Source: a virus. Taken from it: DNA of 64,000 nt. The stretch covers positions 51,552 to 115,551 of the IMG/VR virus record IMGVR_UViG_3300032286_001377. One strand, 5' to 3'. Every line of letters begins with the position of its first letter. The stretch's first letter is position 1. The translations under genes and the position numbers were made by a program. Below are positions 1 to 10,600 of the stretch, in pieces. Under the pieces are notes generated by a model. It ran no database searches and was not told where the DNA came from. It saw nothing but the letters and a program-made list of their open reading frames with translations.

Positions 1-3000
1 AAAATCCATTACCATAAATATTGGACCAAGAAGACCTTAGATCTGATTCAGTTGTATACAATGCTGTCAAATCTTGACCCATATATTCTTTCTTCCAATC
101 AAACCAGCTACGCTTATTTGAAATATTAATAGTTTTCCAGAAGCTGCCACTTGAAACCGGTAATTCCCATACATCAAACTTTGAAATATCTGGATCTAAA
201 TTACCAACTCTAATTGAAGTAGAGTTATTCATCTTTACAGAAAAAATTGGATATATAGCTTTAAGAGGTAAATTAACTGGCTTAAAAAGCGTAGAAGTTT
301 TAGGGCCTATAAAATCATTACTGTTTTTAGTGTTTCCATCAGCATCGATAGCACACACGGAAATAAATATATTGCTAGGACCACGATCTATATATTCTAG
401 ATATAACATTGTTTTACCTAAAATCTCTTTTTTAGAAACATCGTAAAATCCGTATATTAAACCTTCTTTTTCCAATTTATTAGATACACTTAAAGTTCCA
501 TACCTAGCATCAATTTCTGATCTAAATTTTATATTAATTGAATCTATAGAATTTAATATATCAGAAGAAGTTGGAAATCCAAAATGCGCACCACTAGAAT
601 CACATAAAAGAAGTATACCATCAGTAATATCAACTGTATTAGTATTACTTGGATATAGTCTATTAGCAAGATTCTTTAATCTAAATCCAGAACTAAGTTT
701 GTTAACTTTAACATGCGCACCAGTTGTAGCATAATAAGAAACTGATGTATTAGCACTAATAATGAGACCATTATTACTTAAAGAAATAGTTGAAGTAGAC
801 AAAGATTTGCCCGCATCATTCACCAATACAACTGATCCAGAAGTATATGTTAACTTTACTCTTTTATTTCTATTTGTGAAATCAAAAGATGAATCATATT
901 TAAAAGATAACTCGTATGAACCATTACTATAGTCTGCCTTATCAAGAGATATAGGAGAACTTAAAGTTGGACGCAAAACCTGTCCATTAGGAAATGGAGA
1001 CCCTCTATCTATATTCCCCTGATAATCACAACCTATATATAGATCGGTAATATATGAACTTGTTGATGGTAAGTTGCTAGTAGAATATTCTTTTGTAAAT
1101 GGAGTAGAAACATTTATTCCTCTAAACGTATCCGTAACAGTCACCTTAGCTAAAGCCCATATATCATATGTGTCAACAACAGTAGTCGGAACATTAGATC
1201 CTGGAGTAGTAACAGTTTCCAATAGTTCACCATCAACTTGAATAGATGCAATAGAAAAACCTTCGGCATAACCGTAACCAGGTAAGCCTTTACCTCTAAT
1301 CTCTATCCACATATAGCGAGCTTTGTCGGCATTTATTCCATTTAGAGAAAGCTCCACCTGACCATTAACAGCCTCTCTGTTTGGTGCAAAGTTAGTTGTT
1401 TTAAAAATATCTTGATAATTTAAATCAGAATATCCATATTGATTAATAGAAAAGTCTTTCCAAGCGACAGCACTACTTGCTTTGATGATTATTTTATGAA
1501 CTTTTTTAATCTTAGAAGGAACTTTAAAGAAAATAAAATCTTCAGCTTGATTAGGGCCGTTAAATCCAGAAAAACTTATTTTCTTATAAGTCTTAGTTCC
1601 TATCTCCGACACTAATCCAATAGTATCAGTTGCATTAATGTACTTAACTACACTTGCAGTGCTTGGATTTCCGGCAGCCCATGCTTTAAGATCATTATAT
1701 CTACTAAGATTAGAAATCTTTAATTTTTTCCAAAAGAATGCCAAAAATGATTTAGTTTCGCTATCGACTGTTCCATCCAAATATCTTTGATTACCACTTA
1801 CCTGAAACTGTTTAACTGCAGCTGCAGTCTTCGCTCCATATAAGCCATCAATTTTCACACTAATACCCAACGCTGCAGCTACAGTATACTGAATATATTT
1901 AACATACTCGTGAGACATTCCAGACTTCCAAAGTCTTGCATCTTTGTGTATATCAATATCTCCAGAATACAAATACGCATTAAAAGAGCTCTTAGAAGAG
2001 GTTGCTTTCAACTTCAAATCATCAATTGTTGAAATAAAATCTTCACAATTAATTGTCGTTCTTACATAGTGAGTACTAGAAGTTGGAGGAGTCGTAACAT
2101 AGGTGACCGTTTTCCTTTTAGCTGTACCCTTCACTACCATATCAAAGTTTAAGTTAACCTTCGCATCAAGGAATGGGCTTTCCTCACTACCTACAGAGTA
2201 TGAATAACTGCTATATAAATCAAAAGGATATGATTTAAAAGAACTTAAAATGTTTAATTTATCATTTAAAACTTTTGTATTAGAAGAACTTATCGTCTTA
2301 TCAATAATAGCATACGGACCAATCCCATCAGGAATAGTTAAAGTAGGTGACTCCTTCGTTGTATATGCGAATGGTTTAATGTTATTATCATCAATTTTGA
2401 AAAGATAATAAGAACTAGCAATATTATCATTCTCACTAGAAAAATTAGAAGTGTCAATTTTAGTAGCATTAGATATCTCTACATCTGGATTAGTGACTTC
2501 AATAAAAAATTCTACCTTAGAAGTATTGAACCCAAAAACTTTATCTTTATGATGCTCTGGAAGTACAGACGACAATCCATTTTTATAAAAAGAATCTAAA
2601 GAATTAACAGATATCAAGTCTATACCAAGTTGATCCATATTAGGAATATCTTTAAAATATTTAGATTTTTCATCTGCAAGAAGTACATCTTGACTCATAA
2701 CCCAAGATGAATTCCAATCAGAAACATAATTAAAAAGAGAACTTTTAATATCTTTAACTCTACTCGCACTTATTCTACAGTAAGCTGCATAAGAAGCTAT
2801 ATTATACAATAGCTTAAATGGACCTTCAACTATGCCTGGATAAATGTTTGCTCCAAAAGTAATACTAGAATCAGTAGACCCAACATTCTCGTCAACAACA
2901 ATATCAGTTCCATCTATATTGTATATATCATTACAATAAGATAAAAGAGGAAAAGTTATAGCAATTATATTGCCCTTTACAAGCTCAGAGGCATTAGGTG

Positions 3001-4624
3001 ACATAACAGGAATTATCAATCCAAGACTGGATGTCGAACTAGAACTAGTTCCACCTTTTATAAAAGAGTTACCGGCAGGATATCCAGTAAATTTCATATA
3101 ACTTTTATATGTATTTGAACTAATAAATTTATTAGATCCAAAAATTCCATAATAATCTTTTTCAAATAAATCAGGATCCGATCTAAGATCCCATCCACCA
3201 TTTTTATTCGGATCAATTAAAACACTTGAGTCATTAATTTCCGTATAAGAACAGCGAGTAAGTGTTTTATTCAAATTTATATTAACACCGAGCAGCCCGG
3301 GATCAGCCCCATTCGATAGATCTAATAGTATTGTGCCATTATTTTTAGTGAATTCATGAATCTTTCTAGCTTGGGCAGATGTTATATTTGAAATAGGTGA
3401 CCAAACAACAAAATCAAATTCATTTAAATTTAAATCATCAGAGTCTATATCCAATTTCCAATAGCTTGCTTTTTTCTTATCCGGATTGGGACCAGATTCA
3501 TTGATTGGATTTATAAATCTATATTGTGTTAAATTAAATGGAGAATTATTTAATCTGTTAAAAACATATGGATTACAAGTAACATTCGTTTCGCCTGATT
3601 TTGAACTATATAAAACAGCAACCTTGAAAGTTTTGGCAATTATATTATGAATAGAATCGTATTCTGAACTATTATTTATTTCATTTAAATTAATAGAATT
3701 CTTAGTTCTAGCAATAAGTCTCCAGTTAAAAACCTCAAAATTTCGATTATCATCTAAACCTTTTGCTGGAGTAACTATTTGATACCCATTTTCTACTCTT
3801 TGACCAGAGATTAAATCAGAATATTTTTGATTAATTTTTTTAACAGCAAACTTGTTATCATTTCTATAATTAGGATCTATAACAAAAGCTTCTTCTGGAA
3901 CATCCTGAAATAATTGAACAGAATTAATTGACTCCTGATAATTTATTTGCATATTAAAAGAGTTACCCCTAGCATCGCATTCAACCTTATCGTAGATAAG
4001 TTTTAATCCACTAGGAGCAGTGCCATCTAAAAGAACAATTATCCTACATGGGAGTTCAGGTCTATTATAATTGATGCTAGTTTTAAATGGTTCTAAAAGT
4101 ATTCTATATTTCCTTCTACCAGTATTAGAATCAACATAGTCGTTACCATTTCTATCTACAACTTTTATCTTAATATTATTAAACTTTTCAGGAGTTTCAT
4201 ATTGCTTTAAAGAAGTAAAGGTAAACGCATAGGATACTACGGTGAAAAATCTACTTATATAATAATTATGAACAAAATCGTTTGGATTTACAGAACCAAT
4301 ATCTACTGCTCCAGTTGTAGTTGCTTTACTCATAAAAATATTTGAAATACTAACATTATCACTATTAAAAGTATAGCTACCATCAAGCGTTCTAAGAAAT
4401 CCAAGCTCGTCCGCATAAGCCAAAAATGCTTCATTGTCAGACTGAACAAATGTACTTCTATTTTCTAAAATAGTTTCTGATAAATCAACCATAACAACAT
4501 TATTGGATGGAGAAATTTCTTTAGTAGAAAACCAAGATAAACCGATAGATCCACTTGGTACCGTATTACCAATTTTAAAAGCTTTTTCTTTTAAACCTGA
4601 TGTTATGTTTACAAATTTTTCCAT
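1..4624 (-). CDS. Giant distal tail protein with peptidoglycan-binding domain (3' end outside window)
   Basis: The frame opens at ATG 4624, one base after the TAA of the upstream gene, and stays open to the left edge (about 1541 codons visible), so the C-terminus is missing. Around residues 915-965 (about 1880-1730) a peptidoglycan-binding_1-type repeat is readable, with the motif KIDGLYGAKTAAAVKQFQ, the usual D-G-x-x-G-x-x-T-x-x-A-V-x-x-F-Q signature. About residues 1030-1140 read like a beta-sandwich carbohydrate-binding (discoidin-like) segment, but that is only an impression. The N-terminal half is Ser/Asn-rich and I do not recognise it. Its place at the end of the baseplate/adhesin block suggests a peripheral baseplate or fibre protein that contacts the cell wall. 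The gene and the peptidoglycan-binding motif are clear; the overall role is inferred. Confidence 0.8.
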   Translation of the reverse strand, partial: MEKFVNITSGLKEKAFKIGNTVPSGSIGLSWFSTKEISPSNNVVMVDLSETILENRSTFVQSDNEAFLAYADELGFLRTLDGSYTFNSDNVSISNIFMSKATTTGAVDIGSVNPNDFVHNYYISRFFTVVSYAFTFTSLKQYETPEKFNNIKIKVVDRNGNDYVDSNTGRRKYRILLEPFKTSINYNRPELPCRIIVLLDGTAPSGLKLIYDKVECDARGNSFNMQINYQESINSVQLFQDVPEEAFVIDPNYRNDNKFAVKKINQKYSDLISGQRVENGYQIVTPAKGLDDNRNFEVFNWRLIARTKNSINLNEINNSSEYDSIHNIIAKTFKVAVLYSSKSGETNVTCNPYVFNRLNNSPFNLTQYRFINPINESGPNPDKKKASYWKLDIDSDDLNLNEFDFVVWSPISNITSAQARKIHEFTKNNGTILLDLSNGADPGLLGVNINLNKTLTRCSYTEINDSSVLIDPNKNGGWDLRSDPDLFEKDYYGIFGSNKFISSNTYKSYMKFTGYPAGNSFIKGGTSSSSTSSLGLIIPVMSPNASELVKGNIIAITFPLLSYCNDIYNIDGTDIVVDENVGSTDSSITFGANIYPGIVEGPFKLLYNIASYAAYCRISASRVKDIKSSLFNYVSDWNSSWVMSQDVLLADEKSKYFKDIPNMDQLGIDLISVNSLDSFYKNGLSSVLPEHHKDKVFGFNTSKVEFFIEVTNPDVEISNATKIDTSNFSSENDNIASSYYLFKIDDNNIKPFAYTTKESPTLTIPDGIGPYAIIDKTISSSNTKVLNDKLNILSSFKSYPFDLYSSYSYSVGSEESPFLDAKVNLNFDMVVKGTAKRKTVTYVTTPPTSSTHYVRTTINCEDFISTIDDLKLKATSSKSSFNAYLYSGDIDIHKDARLWKSGMSHEYVKYIQYTVAAALGISVKIDGLYGAKTAAAVKQFQVSGNQRYLDGTVDSETKSFLAFFWKKLKISNLSRYNDLKAWAAGNPSTASVVKYINATDTIGLVSEIGTKTYKKISFSGFNGPNQAEDFIFFKVPSKIKKVHKIIIKASSAVAWKDFSINQYGYSDLNYQDIFKTTNFAPNREAVNGQVELSLNGINADKARYMWIEIRGKGLPGYGYAEGFSIASIQVDGELLETVTTPGSNVPTTVVDTYDIWALAKVTVTDTFRGINVSTPFTKEYSTSNLPSTSSYITDLYIGCDYQGNIDRGSPFPNGQVLRPTLSSPISLDKADYSNGSYELSFKYDSSFDFTNRNKRVKLTYTSGSVVLVNDAGKSLSTSTISLSNNGLIISANTSVSYYATTGAHVKVNKLSSGFRLKNLANRLYPSNTNTVDITDGILLLCDSSGAHFGFPTSSDILNSIDSINIKFRSEIDARYGTLSVSNKLEKEGLIYGFYDVSKKEILGKTMLYLEYIDRGPSNIFISVCAIDADGNTKNSNDFIGPKTSTLFKPVNLPLKAIYPIFSVKMNNSTSIRVGNLDPDISKFDVWELPVSSGSFWKTINISNKRSWFDWKKEYMGQDLTALYTTESDLRSSWSNIYGNGF

Positions 4625-4625
4625 T

Positions 4626-7600
4626 TTATTCTTCCCCAGAATCTGGACGTATATTGCTGTAATTAACTATATAATTTGGAGTAGTTCCAAAGAGTCCCAT
4701 CTGATACTGTTGTAGTCTATTTAAAGGAACCCAAGATGGAGGAATCCAATTTGGAGTACTGTTAACCGAGTAAACATCAATGCTATTATAATGCTTAACA
4801 ACAAAATTTGGAGTAGCAATAGGATTAGAATTCAACTGCGTTGCTGGCATAAAAGCCGAAGGCAATGCTGAAGCTTCGTTCGCATAGTGTATATTGTCAT
4901 ATTTTTCATTCCAATAAGCTATATCACCAGTTATAGTAATGTTAGAAGCCAAAACAGTTTCCCCTAATGCAGCCAGTTTTGTCTGTATCTGGTTTGCTGT
5001 TTCATTTATTTCAACGGAAACAAACCATATTCCTGGATCACTTGCATCGCTATAGCTATTTATAGTTTCAAAAATATTAAAATATCCATTTGAGTCAGTT
5101 TGAGTATACGAGTAGCTTGCAGTGTTGAAAAGGTCATAGAGAGTTCTAGCTTTTCTATATTTGATAGCAACAGAAGCCAATAGTGGATTATCTTTCCAAT
5201 AAATTTTTCCAACTATTGCAAGCTTGCTAATTCCATCTGTATCTACAGTAAATCTAAGTGGAGCCGCTTTAACTTTAAGATCAAAGGTTTTATCACGTAT
5301 AATCTTATATGTTAACTGCTGAGAATAGCCTTGAGTCATACTATTGGCCGAGCTATTAGGAGTGCTGTTGGATAGCCCATTGGGTGTAGCAGAGCCGATT
5401 CCAGAAATATTAATTGTTCCACTAGAAGTTGTTGACAATATAGAACCATTATATCTAACAGTTGTTTTAGCAAAACCATTATCATTAGTTGTCACATAAG
5501 GATCTGCTACCAAAATATCATTGCCACTAATATAGAAAGTTTGACCTGGTTTTAAGTTTCCATTTGTATCATAAGAGATAATAGATAGGTACATTAAATC
5601 ATTAGAGGAATCAGTAATAAAATTGGGAGACAGATAAGCGGAGATTGAACTGAAATTGAACTCATCTTTGGTAAGATAAACATATCCTTCACTAATTGGT
5701 GAGTCAATCTGACTTAAATTCAATCCACTATCAATAAAGTTATCCTTATATGAATTCTCATAAGTCACATAATAATATGAATTAGTTGAAGGCGTTGTAC
5801 TAAAGTACGCTTTGGACTGGTAGTCATCTATTGAACTATTATAAACATCATTCTCAACGTAGAATGCATCATTCACATAATAAACAACTTCATATTCTCT
5901 ATCTACAACAGATGGAGTTGCCTGACTAAAAGGCGAAATAACATTCGTACTGGAAGATAAGTTGCTAAATAACCGCTTACCAGTATATACATCAGTGACT
6001 GAAGCATTCTTGATATTTTGGTAAGACAGATAAAGAGAATTACTCTTTCGACCCAAAACTGTTTCCGTATTATAGAATGATCCATTACCTGGAGTAGATG
6101 AGTCCTCGAATACAAGATTTCTATACTCCTTACCTCCAACATTAGCGATAATGGGTGCACCTTTTCTTGGAGAATTTGGTAGAGTTAAATCAAAGAATCT
6201 TCCATTATATGTTGCTGTCTCAGGATTAACATAAATGTATTGATCTTTTTCCTTAATATAAATCCAACCAGCATTAACGCCTAATCTATAATCATTTCGT
6301 CTAACTTCATCTGCTTCTGAATATATATCAACTTCAACATTATTTAAGTCACTATCACCCAAACTAGGAACTATACCATCTACCAGATATTCTTTAACTA
6401 TTTTAATTTCTTGATCAGTTAAAACTCTTCTCCATATTGCCACGGCAGCCAATTCCATATCAGCATATCCTGAGTTGTTATAATACTGAGAGCCAATAGT
6501 CAGAGGAGTGTTACTGCTTAAAGTCCCTATAGTTGAGTCTGTAGCAGGGACGCCCATTGTTGTATTAGCGTAAACATAGGTAGTGTCTTTTGAAACATTT
6601 CTTATACCAGTATGTGCCATTAGTGACCCAGCAACATAACCTGGGTTAGATGCCCCTCCAGAACCACCTGCGCCTGATACGAAGTTTAGAGCAGCTACGC
6701 CAGTGTTTGCTTTAGAGAGGTAGTATCCACCAGTCGGATCCCACTTCATAATAAAGCGTTGATCTGTTGCAGGCACTGACCAAGATCTTGCTACAGCCAT
6801 AAGTGTAAATGAATCATTTAAACCGAAGTTCACAAGGTCATTATTGGGAATAATAAAATAATCTGCCGCACCAGCGTCTGCGCCAAAAATCCAAACAGAT
6901 CTACCACCATTAGCCTTAGATGGCATAACTACCATTCTACGACCAGTAGTTCCTCTATTCATAGTTACTAATTGGCCGGTATTGCAAGTAAAACTAACCT
7001 GTGCCGGATAAGTGATTGAATCAAAGTCAACATCTAAAACTGGATTACCAGCAAAAGAATCTGTATTCCAAATTTTTGCCCGATAATACTTTCCCTCAGG
7101 TCCAGCTAAGCCCGTATTAGAAGCTGCTATATAATTAAACGCAGCGTTCGAACGCAAAGACAATGCCGTACCACCAGGGTTAGCTGTTACAACAGTATCA
7201 AAAAGTGTCCAGTTTACGCCATCTAATGAAGTATAAAATTTCACGGTATGCTGGAAAGTTGTATTGTTTATTGTGAGGGTAGCGCCAAACCACGCCTTAG
7301 TTCCAATTGGAATATTATGACCCTTAGTGGCGTAAACTAAACGAGAAGTTGTATCCGCACTAGAGGTGTAAGAGAAAAACATATTAGGACCAGGGGGTGT
7401 GCCTCCATTAAATCCTATTGAGTAGTTAGTAACCGAACTATCTACGCCCGATTGTCTCTTTCCTATAAGAGCTTTAGGACTAGCTACATATGTCTCAAAA
7501 GGTCTAATCTGCACGGCTAATGCAATATTGCCAGTAATATCAGTAGACGACCCCACTGCTGATGGTATTGTGGCACCATTAGTGCCAGCTGAGATACTAG

Positions 7601-10600
7601 GTTGATAGAAATACCCTTTGTCCTCAACATCCAATAAGGTTGGATCAGTGTTAATCACATTGGTGCCATTAATCGTTACGACACTCTTATATATTGAATC
7701 TTCATTGAACTCAATTGTCCAATCTTTTTGCTTAGAAAAATCTGCATCAAAGACGGTAGGACCACCAATTCCGCCACGAATAATGACTCTATACAAAGAG
7801 CCATTAATTACACCGGCACCGCTGTCACGAGATCCAATTTCCAAATTACCCGTTGATGCAGGTAACGAAACTGTTGGATTTAAAGTTGTTGTTCCAACTA
7901 ATATCCAAGAATTCGGCTCTAAATCTTGACTTGAATAATTAGCATAAAAATTAACAATACCTGTACTTCTAACTCTAGTAATTTTTATCCACTGAGTTTT
8001 TCCAGCGATGATAGCTCCACTATATGTATCTATCTCTGACCAAAAACTTCCAGTCCAATATCCAAATTTAACCTTACTAGGATCTGGATTAGCAAGAAGG
8101 ACCCTATATGCTCCACTCTTTGAGAGAATGCTAACATCTGAAGTTAATGTATTTAAGTTTAATTTGAAAACTATTTCAATATCACCAGTAACATCAAGTC
8201 CATTATGATCATAAACACCTGCATAGTTGGATGTAATTCCAGGAAGATTAAGTGCACCATTTCGAATATGTGCTGAGCCAACATAAGACATAGAGCCAAC
8301 CTGTGCGTCTAATACTGTGCCACCAGTACCAAGGTTGCTTATCATCTGAGCATTAAATGAAGCCGACTTAGCGTCTAGGTAGAGGACCGCATCTTTAAGT
8401 GGCGTAACCTTATGGCTCAATGAATTAGGATCTGCGGCAAAAGCTGTATTCAAATCAGAAACAATTGCATCATTGCTATAGGTAAAAGAATCTATATAGT
8501 TAGGTGTAGTATTGAATTTAACCGAATCTACAATATAAGGAGTTGCAGCAGCTAGACCAAATGAGTTTCTATTTAAAGTAACTGTTTCTAAAAATTTATC
8601 TTCCAACAAGAATGAATTATTATATTCTTCCTCGTTCTTAAATACTCTATTATTTTCGTCCAAGAAACCATAGAAGGTATTAGGTGCGGTTTCTGCTTCA
8701 AAATGTTCATAATTAGTTCTAACAAAAGGATATAAAACGCTATCTTTTGTATAGACATCAATATAATAAGGAGTAGATGAGAAGTTGATAGTAGCTTGAT
8801 CAAAATAATCAGGACTTGCACTAACAGCTCCAGATAGATTACGAGGCTGCCATAAAATATTTGGAGAAGAAGGCACCAAATAGGTATCATCACTAATCGG
8901 ATCTGTCGAATAGCCACCAGTAGCCTCAACATTTGAAGAGCTACCATATGTAGGATATGATTTAATTTTATTAGGAGAAATAAATAAATACTGCGGAGTC
9001 GCCTTTTGATGCTTTAAAACTGTTTGCTTAACAAGTTCTTCTATTTGAATAAGCGCATTAGAAACTCCGCCAACATTTAAAGTATTTGGAGTATTTAAAG
9101 CAATAGTGCCTTTATAAGTGTCAGAATTAAAAGACGCCTGCTTAGTTACGTAAACATTTGAACCTAAATACAGACCCGCATTATATCTATCCAGATTAGG
9201 GGTAGACAAAGTCATCGTTGTACCAATTGTTGGATTAGATTTCCATATAGGTGTAGAACGACTAAAGTCTATCTTATAATTACCAACTGAAAGATTAGTA
9301 TATGTTGGACTAACGCCTGTTGTAGTTAATGACCTTCCAAAAATAACATTAATTGAAGCGGCCTCTGCAATATTAATGCTATTCTGCTTAGAAGTCCTTG
9401 TTGAATTGTAGTATCTCTGATTGAAAACCTTATCCCTGAATTCTAATTCAGCCAAAGTCATCCCTTGCTGATCAAATATTGGGATATAAGTGTACTCAGG
9501 GCTTGTTGGACTATTGGAAAGAAATTGATTACCTACAATAAAATCACTTCTATTATTATAGTTTAAATTTGCATAGAATGTAGATGGTGTAGCATAGTTG
9601 CCGTGGTTAGGCATGCTGATCTCATACACGACACCTGCTTGAACCTTTGACGAATCATAATCTGCAACTGTAGCAAGATAATTGAAATACCAAGTATAAT
9701 CTACTACTACTGGAGCATAAATTGTATTCGTGCTAATTGCTTTAAATCCAGAAATTTTAATGTTTCCAGAAAAAGAAACGGTTGAAGCTTCAGCTGGATA
9801 TATGTCCACCATCGCATCATCAAAGTCTCCAACTCCAGGCTGATAAAATGAACCCAATGGACTTGAAGCCTCATCATATACAGCTGGAATTCGAGAAACG
9901 CCCTCGCCATTTAACCCGGCATAATCCCAAAGTCCTTCATCCCACTTTACATAGCCAATGTTAGATGGATATTTAAAGTTGAGATCTTCAACTAACTGTC
10001 TGAACTGCTGGGTGGGTTGTCCTGCATCAGTGAAATATGGTGTAGAGTTTTCAATATCTGATATCTCTAATATTTCTGGAGTCGCACCTGAGTAATCTGA
10101 ATTTGGAGTAGCGCCATATGCTCTCCAAATGTCTAACTCTCGCCGCAGAGTACGCTTAAGAGCCTCATTTGATACCCCCGGCATATTTTTAGTTACATCT
10201 AAAATCCTTTTCTTATAATTAGAGTTAGATTCTAAATAAAGTCTTGGCAAGCTGACTCTTGCGCCAAACTCGTCAAAGTCATTAAAAATATTAATTGCTT
10301 CTTGGGTATATGAAATATCATTGACTTTAAGAGATGAAAACTGACGAAGAGTAAAAAGCTGTCTATCAACAGGACTATAATAGAAAGAATAATCGGTTGA
10401 TCTACCATCCATTAGATCTGCGAAAGATCCAACCCTGGCAAGCTGGACACTATCTCCTGATATTAAATTTATATTTTGAGGCACATTATATGCAACAAAC
10501 ATCCACGCAGTCATATCTTCATCTGCGCTAGCTATAAAAGAATCAATTGAATTTAATTCAACATCTGACTGATAATCGTCAAGACTTTCTTGTAGAATTG

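Noticed and set aside
8588-8947. Minus-strand 119-aa ORF inside the 2224-aa gene.
   Set aside because: Leu/Ile-rich out-of-frame shadow of a real gene; no ribosome site.
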